Below are positions 55,231 to 64,000 of a DNA stretch of 64,000 nt, piece by piece. How positions within the stretch are numbered: position 1 is the first letter of the stretch; each line of letters opens with the position of its first letter. The stretch spans positions 1,242,501-1,306,500 of the forward strand of contig CP136495.1 of the NCBI GenBank assembly GCA_032768795.1, in the 5' to 3' direction. The notes under the pieces were generated by a model, which was not told where the DNA came from, did no database searches, and was given only the letters and a program-made list of their open reading frames with translations. Made by a program: the position numbers and the translations under genes. The stretch comes from Tremella fuciformis. Its lineage: Eukaryota; Basidiomycota; Tremellomycetes; Tremellales; Tremellaceae.

Positions 55231-56841
55231 TCATCTGGACACAGCCTTGGGGTGGACAAACGAGTCAAGCACGCGCCTCACGGCCACGGCGTCGGCCGAA
55301 GAACCGCCGGTGGTCCAGTGCACCTCCGCGCGCTCAAAGCCGTTGAAGGTGCTGGCGGCACAGAGGGTGTAGGCGCCCATCTCGCCCCATCCGAGCCAGT
55401 CGCCGACCTCGAGACCCTTGGGCAGCTGGACGGTCTGGCGCACGCAGTCGATGCCGTCGCAGGTCGGGCCCCAGACAGAGGCAGTCTCGCTGTCGGTGTA
55501 GCCGAGAGAAACGGCGAGGTCTACGGGCAAGTGGACGTTGGGCGGCGGAGGGAAGGCAGGGTGCGCCGAGGTCGGACGTTGAGAGAGGGAGAGAGGGTAG
55601 GGGTGGACGATCTGGTGGTCGAACATGATGCAGTTGAACGCGCCATACACGCCATCGTTGATGTAGTACATGACGTCGGCCCCCTCGCCTTCGCCTTCAG
55701 CGTCGGCAGGCGAGTCGTCCAGAGACATGGGAGTCGATGGGCCGGCCACCGGCTCGTCGGGCATGTGAGCGCGGCGACGGGCAATGATGGACGTGGCGAG
55801 GGTAAAGGCGGAAGAGACGAGGAAACGTCCAGGCTCAGCAATGACCCTGACCCCGGAGGCGGCGGGGAAGTAGACGTCCAGGGCATCGCGCACCACCTCG
55901 CTCATTTGAGCAAAGGTCTCGCGCTCAAAGCCACCGCCAATGTCAAGGAGGCTAAAGTCGTAGCCGGCTTCTTTGGCCATGTTGAACACCTTCTTGGCGC
56001 GCCAGACGGCGTCGGAGAACTGCGCCGGGTCCTTGCACCCACTGCCGACGTGGAAGCTGACCCCGACAACGTTGAGGCCGAGCTGTTTGGCGGTCGCAAG
56101 CAGGCCTGGGCAGGTGGACAGGGGCGCTCCGTACTTGAGACCCAGACGGCAGAGGGACTTGGAGTCGTCGGTCAGGATGCGGAGGACAAGCTTGGCGGTC
56201 GGGTGGGTGCGCTTGACCTTGTACAGCTCGTCGGCATTGTCGAACGTCATCATGTCGACGCCGCCCTGGGCGGCCTGACGGATGTGCGAAGGGGCCTTGC
56301 AAGGGTTGGCAAAGATGATGCGGCGCGGGTCGGGCTTGGCGGGGAGCGAGAGGACCTGGTTGACCTCGGACGCCGAGGCACAGTCGAACGACAAGCCAAG
56401 GAGGGACAAGAAGTGCAGGACCACCGGGGAGGGGTTACACTTGATCGCGTAGAAGATCTCGACCCGCTCGCCGAGCGCAGAGGCGCGCCACATCTGCACG
56501 GCCTCGTACACTGCCGAGAGGTCCGCCGCGAAGAACGCAGCCTCGTCCTCGTCCTTGTCGGCCACGATGGCCTGGATCATCTCGTGCACAGGCGTGTCGG
56601 ACACGCGCTCGAGCGCCGGGTGGGATCGCAAGTCGAGCGGCGCCAAGACGGGCGAGGTCTGCGGCGGGGTGGGCAAGTTGTGCTGGGGAATGTACGGGAT
56701 CTGCGCGGACGGGTCAAGCACATGCACAAGGTCTGCCGTGGTGGACCGGATCACATGGGCGCGGAGAGCATCGTGTTCGACGGTCCACTCCCGCGAAACG
56801 GGGACCGTGTAGGCGTAGCGGTCAACAGCGGCAGCGGCCAT
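55231..56841 (-). CDS. SPE1: ornithine decarboxylase
   Basis: A single uninterrupted frame of 536 codons, unusual in this intron-rich window. ODC makes putrescine, the first step of polyamine synthesis, using PLP. Visible: the PLP lysine in YAIKCNPSP (Lys134), FDCASASEV, FHVGSGC, the LDIGGGF loop, the PLP-phosphate motif EPGR, and the active-site Cys in WGPTCDGIDC with the adjoining Asp. It ends with GDWLGWGEMGAYT and a short C-terminal tail. A Gly/Glu-Ala insert (about residues 360-385) is not in yeast or animal forms. The opposite strand carries a fully open 548-codon frame, treated as a shadow. Confidence 0.96.
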   Translation of the reverse strand: MAAAAVDRYAYTVPVSREWTVEHDALRAHVIRSTTADLVHVLDPSAQIPYIPQHNLPTPPQTSPVLAPLDLRSHPALERVSDTPVHEMIQAIVADKDEDEAAFFAADLSAVYEAVQMWRASALGERVEIFYAIKCNPSPVVLHFLSLLGLSFDCASASEVNQVLSLPAKPDPRRIIFANPCKAPSHIRQAAQGGVDMMTFDNADELYKVKRTHPTAKLVLRILTDDSKSLCRLGLKYGAPLSTCPGLLATAKQLGLNVVGVSFHVGSGCKDPAQFSDAVWRAKKVFNMAKEAGYDFSLLDIGGGFERETFAQMSEVVRDALDVYFPAASGVRVIAEPGRFLVSSAFTLATSIIARRRAHMPDEPVAGPSTPMSLDDSPADAEGEGEGADVMYYINDGVYGAFNCIMFDHQIVHPYPLSLSQRPTSAHPAFPPPPNVHLPVDLAVSLGYTDSETASVWGPTCDGIDCVRQTVQLPKGLEVGDWLGWGEMGAYTLCAASTFNGFERAEVHWTTGGSSADAVAVRRVLDSFVHPKAVSR

Positions 56842-57416
56842 CGTGTTTTGTTTTCCTTTGAGTGGTATGGGTGAGTTTCGCAGTATCGGATAGCGAGTCG
56901 CGGTACGCGGGACGGGTCGGCCGTCGTCTCACGAGGAGATTTGGCCACCTGAGTGATCAGCATGGGCGATAGCTGCCGAAGAACACCATGAAACGTCGAT
57001 GGAAAATCCCTCCCCATTCCGCTCTAGGAGGCCTTGGGGAGTGGCGATCCATCAAACAAACAGACGAGACGGACACTCACAGTCAGCCCGACGTGGGGGA
57101 TCACACGTCGGTCGAGAGAGGGTTGAGACGACGGCGAGGCTACCACTGAGCCTTTTTTCGTATGTGCTATGCACTTGTCGTGTCGATGACCGTCAAAAGG
57201 AGAAGAAGCGGGGGGTTTGGTTCAGACGACTTTTAACCCCTGGCTGCCGTCCCTCGTCATAGGCTCTCCGGCCCTAGACGCGCGGGATAATTTGGCACTG
57301 GAATGTGGGGTTGGGGGTTATGAATGTGGCACTTTTTAACTAGAGCTGCATAGCAAAAGATGTATAGACTCTCGACCGCAGTGTCCCTGGGCTAGATGGA
57401 TGACAAGATAGATACA
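56842..57416. other. ODC promoter and IML2 3' flank
   Basis: About 575 bp. It contains a short stretch near 57289-57301 (AATTTGGCACTGG) resembling the inner end of the 3123-3613 element, without a partner; no gene seen. Confidence 0.45.
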
Positions 57417-60400
57417 CTACTGATGCTCCTGCTCCTTCAGCGACTGTATTGCCGCGTGAGTCTTGAGCATAAGCGCTCCCTCGAGAGAATATTTGCCATG
57501 AGCCTTCGCCATGTACTGGTTGTGCTCCTGCAGCTTGCCTAAAGAGTCAGCACTGGCTTCGGCCAGCATGCATCCAACGAAGACTGACCAGACATGACCA
57601 CATCAAAGTTCTTCTTGGCCTTGTCCGTGTCGCCTCTTCTCGCATACAGCTTGCCAAGCTCGTAATGGCAATGGAAGATGATGTAGTGGTCAAGCTGGCG
57701 ATGAGCACACTCTCGCCAATGAGAGAAAGGCGACGTACCTGTACCTTGGGGCTGTGCTCAATACAGAGCAACATATCTCGTTCCGCAGCGGCGTCAATGT
57801 CCGCGTCGGCAGGCTCGCCTGGCGAAGGGCTCTTTGCCGCAGGCATTGCTTCTGGCGGTTGATACCTTGCGGCAAAGTTGGCGACACCGCGCAGAAAGTG
57901 GCCGAGGCAGTAGTCATCCCAATATTGATGACCATTGCCGTACTTTTCAGGAGAGGAAGCCTCAAGCTTGGCAATCATTTTGTCGATACGCGGAACGGTC
58001 TTGCTCAGCAAGGCATATCGAGGTGTGTGGCCCAAAGCGCCGAATACGTAGGCCAGCTCCATTGCCGGCAAGAATAAGGTCCTCCCTTGCGCTTCGAATT
58101 TCCTCGCTTTACGTCCTGCCAATTTCTGCTTATGAGCTCATGACAAGGAGCAAGGGCAAAGCTCGCCTCGATGGGAAGAGATTTGCCAGCGATCTTCTTA
58201 GTCAATTTCGGTATGTTCTTCATCAACAGGTCCGCTTCTTGCGTTAAGCGGGTGGTGTACTTCTCATCTCCTGCCTTGTCCTCGGCTAGTTCCACCAGAC
58301 ATGCGGCTGCAGAGCTGCCAGTCAGTCTCCATTTGTGACGCGAGTCAGGACGACTGACTAGGTGTAAACTGCGCGAGACCAATTTGACTCGTCCTTGAGT
58401 ATGCTGAAACAGTCCAGTGCGCCCTTCCAGTTCGACAGCATCATGAAGTTGCAGGCGTAGTCCCATAGGCACATATGTTGTAATTGGAGGTACTCCAGCT
58501 TCTGCTCGAGCGCTCGTTGTAGTGATTCTACCGTCAGACACCGTCACCACTCGCTTGGCAGGAGCTCACTGTTCGCCTCTTCCGGCTCGCATTGCATTGT
58601 GTGCAGGCGGGCTTGGAAGTACAGGAAGAAGATACCTGAGCGTCAGCTAGACTACCTCCGCAAAGCCCTAGCTGACCATCGGGGTATCGTCGCAGGTTAT
58701 ATGCAAGGATATTCCGCGCGCTAGCGACATCCACGCCGGCAACGGGCCTGACTTCGAGCTATGTAACGCCCCTCGCGAAATGACCTACATCAAAACCGGG
58801 ATGACCAGGTGGAAAGCAAGCAGGATGATGTCGCACACGGGTCGCCTGACTCCCTCATTGTTTTCGTCATATGAGGGCTGCTCTTCGCCCTTGTGCCATC
58901 CGCCTGCGGCATTGAGAGTAGCCAAGGCTACCTTTCGATCGCCGGCATACCCAAATACCTCGGCAATCTGACCATCAGTCTCGACTTCGAGGCGCATGTT
59001 GCAACGCACCTTTAGGACCTTGCCCGGAAGAAGAGAGAGCATCAATGAGGACGTTCCGGTCCCGAGTAGCACGCCAGATCGGAAATCCATATCGATGTCC
59101 TCGTCGAAGCCGTCACTATCCGCTTCCTCAAGATATTGCTGCAATGTGCGGTAGATGCCGTGAGCAGAACGAAGGTTGAGCCTGATGTCAGCCACCAAAG
59201 CAGCATCATGGCCAGTACCCACGCTTCTCTGACCAGACCCAGCCAGTCTCCACCACCAATGATAGCCAGCATGGCCTTCATCAATGTTGTCTCCGCGTAG
59301 ACGAGCTCCGCATGCCTCTCGACTATTGTCATGGCTTTGACTCTTCCCACACCAGCTCCAGATTTGACCAGCCCTCCCAGACGAGTGACAATCGAGTCGC
59401 TCGGTTTCCGCAAAGCCGCGGCAGTGATGGCTGTGCCCTTGCACACTTCCAGAGCATTCGCCAGATCGTTCGCATCGAACGTCATCATACCCTGCTCATC
59501 AGCAAGAGAGGGCAAGAGGAGTGATCAACAGACCTTCAAGCCATCAATGATGCTCTGAGCACTTTGCAGGTATAACCGGTTACCTTCCGGATTTCTCTCA
59601 TAGCTCAAATCCTCCGCCTCCTTCATCTTGCTGGTCAAGAAGAGCGAGAGAATCTCTCGACATGTGTCGATATCACCCGCCAGAACCTTTGCTTGATCCA
59701 CACTCAATGCGCCGGCTTTCGAGGCGTGAATGCTAGGTCGCCGCTGCACTTCGGTCTTCGTCACCGTCGGCAAAGCTCGATGTATAGTGGAAGGTCCGGT
59801 GCCGAGCACATCATCTTGTCCACTAGCTGCTGCTCCTTTGGCCACATTGTGTTGTTCGAGGTTCCGATCCTTCGCAGCTTCGGCCTCCTCGTCTCCTTCC
59901 TCTACCTCGCTCAACCCCTCGGATGGGGTCAAGAATGCAGGATCTTCGTCATCTGTGGTCTCATCGCCCTCCTCGTCCCACTGGGAGTACAGACTTGTCG
60001 ACCGTTCTCGGCGACGTCGGATTGCCTCGACATCGGCAGGCGAACGGGGTGTGATCGGTGCGTCGGTGCCTGCTGTGGCGGTAACAGGCGACACTGACTC
60101 GGGCGAATCAGTGACTGCCGTGCTGCTCGTGGCCAGGCTGAGGTCTCGAACGCCCGAAGTGACACTATCCGTGTCCTTGCCATTGGGCACAAAGGACTTG
60201 AGCGGATGCCCGCCATTACGGGTCGGTGTCGAGGCACCTGAGCTCGGTGCCGATACCCCTCCTTGTGCCAGCGGACTGCCTCTGTGCGTAGAACCGGGCG
60301 GGTCACGATCAAGCGAGGCCAGGGAAGTGGAAGATGAGAAGAGGGAAGAGAGTCGTTTCCGACCTTTTCCCCTGAAATGTGAGCAAGGGGGGCGCGTAAA

Positions 60401-60596
60401 GATGCAAGACCGACGTTATTGAGATCTTGCGTCGTCCTGCACGGTGCTCGTCATCCACAGAGACGGCGCTTGCATCGCTGACCACACGCGACTTTGGCGG
60501 CTTGCTACCCGGGCCACTAGATGTACTTCTTGGTGATGGGATGTCTCCAGAGTCCCTTTTCTTCTTTGACAACGAGGCTTTGCGGAGGAAAGACAT
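57417..60596 (-). CDS. IML2: Iml2/TTC39-family protein (inclusion body clearance)
   Basis: A minus-strand gene with about ten exons. The first is 60596 to about 60412; the second starts at the acceptor about 60369 and runs to near 59540. The N-terminal ~230 residues are Ser/Pro/acidic and disordered. The conserved part begins GMMTFDANDLANALEVC, then ERHAELVYAETTLMKAML, the family mark LLPGKVLKVRCN with VFGYAGDRKVALATL, and TPR-like helices (FLYFQARLHTMQCEPEEA, LYARRGDTDKAKKNF). It ends KTHAAIQSLKEQEHQ. This matches PF10300 (Iml2 and animal TTC39). Yeast Iml2 links lipid droplets to protein aggregate clearance. Intermediate exon borders were not all fixed; the total span is firm. Confidence 0.85.
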
Positions 60597-60766
60597 GACT
60601 CGGCGACGTCACACCGGCCGGGAGGCTGGCGGGTCGACCGTGTGGCTGCTTTGCTCGAGAGATCGCTCGGCTTTTGCGCAGTAAAGTGGAAGATGACTTG
60701 TCCAATTGATCGCGCACTGGCGAGCACCTGTCAGTCTGCTTCGCAAGACCGAGGCTGCTGGCTGTA

Positions 60767-61450
60767 CTAGGTAGATCGTGCAGGAAAGTGCGCGATAGGG
60801 CGTAGCTCGTTATTTCAATTCTTTTTTAGCTCTGAATTTCTAATCAGGTATTCAAGTTATTGGTTCTCAGGCAATTTGGAAAACCTAATGCAATTCCTTG
60901 TTCTTTGGTTCCGTTAGACATGGGGGGGTGGGACACCCCCCCAAGACCCCCCCTTGCGCCTAGCGGCGCAGCCATCGCAGCCCTTACGGGTCAAGCATCC
61001 GGCAAAGCCGGATGTACTGTAGAACATTGATTAGTTGCAAGCTAAAGCACTTCATCAAGAGATGCGCAAGTGCTTGTTGGGCATGCTAGGCTGATCAGAT
61101 GATCATAGGCATGCCAAGCTGGTCACAGGGGCTATGTCACAGCTGCCACCTGGCAAGCCTATTGCAGTCTTGTCAGACTTGCGCTATTGTAACCATTTTG
61201 GTGCAATGATAGGGCAGGGTATGGCAGTAGCTATGTAGGCGATTGGTTCTGCTACAGAGATCATTCCATGCATCAGCCTCATGCATAGATCTTTATTCTC
61301 TGATGAAAGGCAATTTGGCAAGGACACAATGCATATTAGGATTGTGCTGATGAAATCAGAATGGCCGGAATTTTCTTATTTAATTCCCCCATTTACCGTT
61401 TTCGTTCCAGGGACACCCGCAGAAATTCGCCCCGTAAGAGCTACGCTGAT
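60767..61450 (+). repeat. 684-bp dispersed direct repeat, copy 2
   Basis: Identical by eye to 44491-45174 and in the same orientation. It lies in the divergent promoter between IML2 (start 60596) and ARP8 (start 61973). Its right end continues directly into a 350-bp partial copy. Confidence 0.92.
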
Positions 61451-61800
61451 GATCATAGGCATGCCAAGCTGGTCACAGGGGCTATGTCACAGCTGCCACC
61501 TGGCAAGCCTATTGCAGTCTTGTCAGACTTGCGCTATTGTAACCATTTTGGTGCAATGATAGGGCAGGGTATGGCAGTAGCTATGTAGGCGATTGGTTCT
61601 GCTACAGAGATCATTCCATGCATCAGCCTCATGCATAGATCTTTATTCTCTGATGAAAGGCAATTTGGCAAGGACACAATGCATATTAGGATTGTGCTGA
61701 TGAAATCAGAATGGCCGGAATTTTCTTATTTAATTCCCCCATTTACCGTTTTCGTTCCAGGGACACCCGCAGAAATTCGCCCCGTAAGAGCTACGCTGAT
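61451..61800 (+). repeat. 350-bp head-to-tail partial copy of the repeat
   Basis: Repeats 61101-61450 exactly by eye with a period of 350. It begins GATCATAGG, inside the full unit, and ends at the same base (...CTACGCTGAT) as both full copies, so it lacks the 5' half and the GC cluster. Confidence 0.92.
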
Positions 61801-61876
61801 GAGAAAGGTGGATGGTTATGCTATGCTGGACTGGACGCGGTGTCATTCGGGCGGCGACCCTATCTATGCCCGAACG

Positions 61877-61897
61877 CGGAGATTCCTTTAATCTCCG
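61877..61897. repeat. 8-bp-arm hairpin upstream of ARP8
   Basis: CGGAGATT and AATCTCCG arms with a five-base loop, 76 bp before the ARP8 start codon, in the short strip between the repeat and the gene. Confidence 0.6.
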
Positions 61898-61972
61898 TAG
61901 ATCCGACAAGGTGCTGATGGCTTCGTACCTACAGAATGTCGCGCTTCGCAACGACCTTTACTGCATGACAAG

Positions 61973-64000
61973 ATGGACGCGTCGCCGCCTGCGTCCGAGG
62001 CGGGCCCGTCAACTACGATGCAGCGGCAAGATTCCGCTACAGCAGCCATTGCTGCTGTCCTCGACGACCCTATACCAGATGTGCAACCCGACCAAAGCAC
62101 CCCGGCGCCCGCTGCTCCAGCCCCGCGCCGGGCTTACAACAGAAAGCCAAAGACGGGAGAACGCACGCTAGCGTACACGAGCGCGTTCGTCCCGGGGATG
62201 TGAGAGCTTGATGTGTCTACTCGACGGTGAGCTGATTGCAGGTACAACATCAAGAACCCAGCTGGCGATTACTTGGCAAAGGAGTCAAATGTGGAAGTGG
62301 TCAGGCAGATCAGCCAGCTCAAGATCAAGCGTCGAAAGGAGTCGGTAGAGGCCGAGAGACAGCGCCTGATCGCGGAAAGCCAGGAGCTGCCAGAGGTGAA
62401 CCCCCGTGCAGCAATAGTCACATCCGAGCTCACCCACAGGTCGTCAATCCCCTCACCAACATCCTCATCATCCACCCGGGCTCGAGAAACCTACGGATAG
62501 GACGGGCAAACGACTTTTACCCGAAGGAAGTGCCCAATTGCATTGCGAGACCGAGGAAATCTTTGAGTCAGGGCAGCGAGCCCTCTATACCAGGAAGTCG
62601 AGCGAAACGGTCAGGAGATGTCCATGATGATGCGAGAGATACGAAGAAAGCGAAGAACAGTCCGGACTCGAAGGCGAATGGTCATGCCAATGGTGACGGT
62701 CTTGATGAGGTATGCAGCCCAATTTGTGTTGAAGAGCCTTCATGCTGACCTACAGGCCGATCAGAAGATCGGATACTTGCGCGACTACCTCAAATCACGG
62801 TTAGCAGCGAATCGACTGGCGACCGATTGGCGGGAAGGAAGTAGAGTCAAGGCCAGCAATTCAAAGGTCAGGCCGGAGCCCATACCCGAGCACAACGACC
62901 CGTATCGGATAGACTGGACCGAGCCAAATGGCAAGCCGTACTTCATCGGCCAGGAGGCGAGTCCTTTGCTGATTGATGTGTTTCACTGATCGACAGGCAT
63001 TGCAACTGCCGGAGTCGGCAGGCTGTTCCGTGCGGTATCCGATACTTGGTCGAGGACTCAACCTCCGTGACTGGTCCCATAAGCAGCTCTTGATGGATGA
63101 CATGGCCCTCATCTTGCAGGAGTCGTTGAAGCAGGAGCTCAACATTCTGCCCCGAGATTTCAATGTCAGTCAAACTGGCTGACCAGATATCCCAGGCTTA
63201 TATCAGCGCTTCGCCGTGGTACTGATTGTACCTGATCACGGGGACCGGCCATACATCCAGGAGTTCACACGGCTACTTATGGGAGAGATGGGATTCCGGG
63301 AAATCGCCGTACATCAGGAGGCGCTCTGCGCCGTGTTCAGCGCTGGGATGTCCAGCGCTTGTGTGGTGGACGTTGGTGCTTCTCGGACGTCTGTTACTTG
63401 CGTAGACGAGGGTGTTGTATCAGCGGACTCCAGGTGAGCTGAATTTCGGTCGATGTCCCCAGCTTGACAGACAGATTGACACTCAACTATGGCGGGGACG
63501 ATATCACACTCGCATTGGTCGAGATGCTTCAGCGCTCCGCATTTCCGTACAAGGAACTTCAACTGGCACAAAGCCAGCAATGGAAGATGATGGACAACCT
63601 GAAAATCAAGACCTGCACTCTTGAAGAGGTACGTCGTCTTGCGAGTTCCCGACACACATTGACGGGCAGCACCTGGTTGCCAGCACACCATGGGATTTTT
63701 ACGTCCTCCACACTACAGGCTTGACTCAGAAATACATCTTCCGAACATACGATGAGAACATTCTGGCCCCTTTGGTGGGCTCTACCCCATATGACTGCTG
63801 TAATCTCACCGGTCTAGGTGTTCTTTGACACTCGCTTGATCGATTTTGACGATAAACGACCAATCGGTCCGGCCGCACAATCCGACGAGGTTGACGACTT
63901 GCTCTACTCCCTTTACCAGCCGCTTGAGTGCCCCTATGGGCAAGTGACGGTGGCCATGCGAGCAGTATCAGCGCATCTCGTGGCCATGTATGCGCCGCCA
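61973..64000 (+). CDS. ARP8: actin-related protein 8 (INO80 complex), 3' partial
   Basis: Exons inferred: 61973-62199, 62242-62395, 62440-62709, 62756-62956, 62997-63164, 63207-63433, 63475-63628, 63670-63774, 63818 to the right edge. Arp8 is a nuclear actin-fold subunit of the INO80 chromatin remodeller. After an Ala/Pro-rich N-terminus come FVPGMYNIKNPAGDYL, NPLTNILIIHPGSRNLRIGRA (phosphate loop 1 region), a Lys-rich insert, and HNDPYRIDWTEPNGKPYFIGQEAL. Then VVLIVPDHGDRPYIQEF, CAVFSAGMSSACVVDVGASRTSVTCVDEG (phosphate loop 2 of the actin fold) and LTLNYGGDDIT follow. Intron 4 (62957-62996) has a GC donor (GCGAGT). The gene continues beyond the window. Confidence 0.93.

Noticed and set aside
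55228..56874. 548-aa plus-strand open frame as a gene
   Set aside because: It mirrors the ODC gene exactly; its translation is low complexity (Gly/Arg/Val/His-rich) and matches no family.
57285..57345. Another copy of the 3123-3613 element near ODC
   Set aside because: Only a 13-base resemblance (AATTTGGCACTGG) and no partner inverted repeat were found.
61281..61891. Short open frames in the repeat (MHRSLFSDERQFGKD...) as genes
   Set aside because: They recur only because the repeat recurs, lack a plausible length or domain, and are interrupted; they may be remains of an element's coding region.
1..64000. CRISPR arrays, bacterial operons, phage or secondary-metabolite clusters
   Set aside because: None seen; the intron-rich gene structure and the gene set are those of a fungal nuclear chromosome.

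Overview
The window is nuclear DNA of a basidiomycete, most likely a Tremellomycete yeast-type fungus. Evidence seen directly: GC-rich coding sequence, dense genes on both strands, many introns (mostly 40-60 nt, several at or below 34 nt) with GTNNGT donors and CTRAY-like branch points close to the acceptor, a Crypton tyrosine-recombinase transposon, and Pro/Ser/Ala-rich proteins. The family-level assignment is inference. Gene models were built by hand: for most genes every exon phase was checked so that the exon lengths sum to an intact reading frame.

Layout. 1-3.0 kb: 3' part of a PAS-kinase-like Ser/Thr kinase and an alpha/beta hydrolase. 3.1-14.3 kb: a cluster of four paralogous F-box-like proteins (three tandem on +, one on -) with shared intron positions, interspersed with two MITE-like elements and one large uncharacterised Ser/Pro-rich gene. 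14.5-20.5 kb: D-aminoacyl-tRNA deacylase, a bestrophin-family channel, RFT1 and a small unknown gene. 20.7-23.4 kb: a Crypton with a complete-looking recombinase. 24.5-35.9 kb: a 1001-aa low-complexity protein, GPN2, proteasome Rpn12, a Bre5/G3BP-like NTF2-RRM protein, a METTL16-family RNA m6A methyltransferase and tubulin cofactor B. 36-39.7 kb: a divergent ferric/cupric reductase and CTR copper transporter pair. 39.9-44.4 kb: two small Myb/SANT-like genes and a DHA2 multidrug transporter. 44.5-61.8 kb: two identical 684-bp direct repeats bracket Rcf1, a Zn2Cys6 regulator, the PP1 catalytic subunit, an amphipathic Ala/Lys/Glu-rich protein, ornithine decarboxylase and an Iml2-family protein; the right repeat carries an extra 350-bp head-to-tail unit. 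62-64 kb: Arp8 (INO80 complex), cut by the window edge.

How the genes relate. Most are housekeeping genes joined by short divergent promoters (bestrophin/RFT1 124 bp, METTL16/TBCB 175 bp). The clearest functional module is the reductase/CTR pair, which fits reductive copper uptake. The most unusual features are the F-box-like expansion with a MITE sitting inside a splice donor, the Crypton with internal palindromic direct repeats, and the recently duplicated 684-bp repeat whose GC-cluster-like hairpins are unlike the surrounding DNA.
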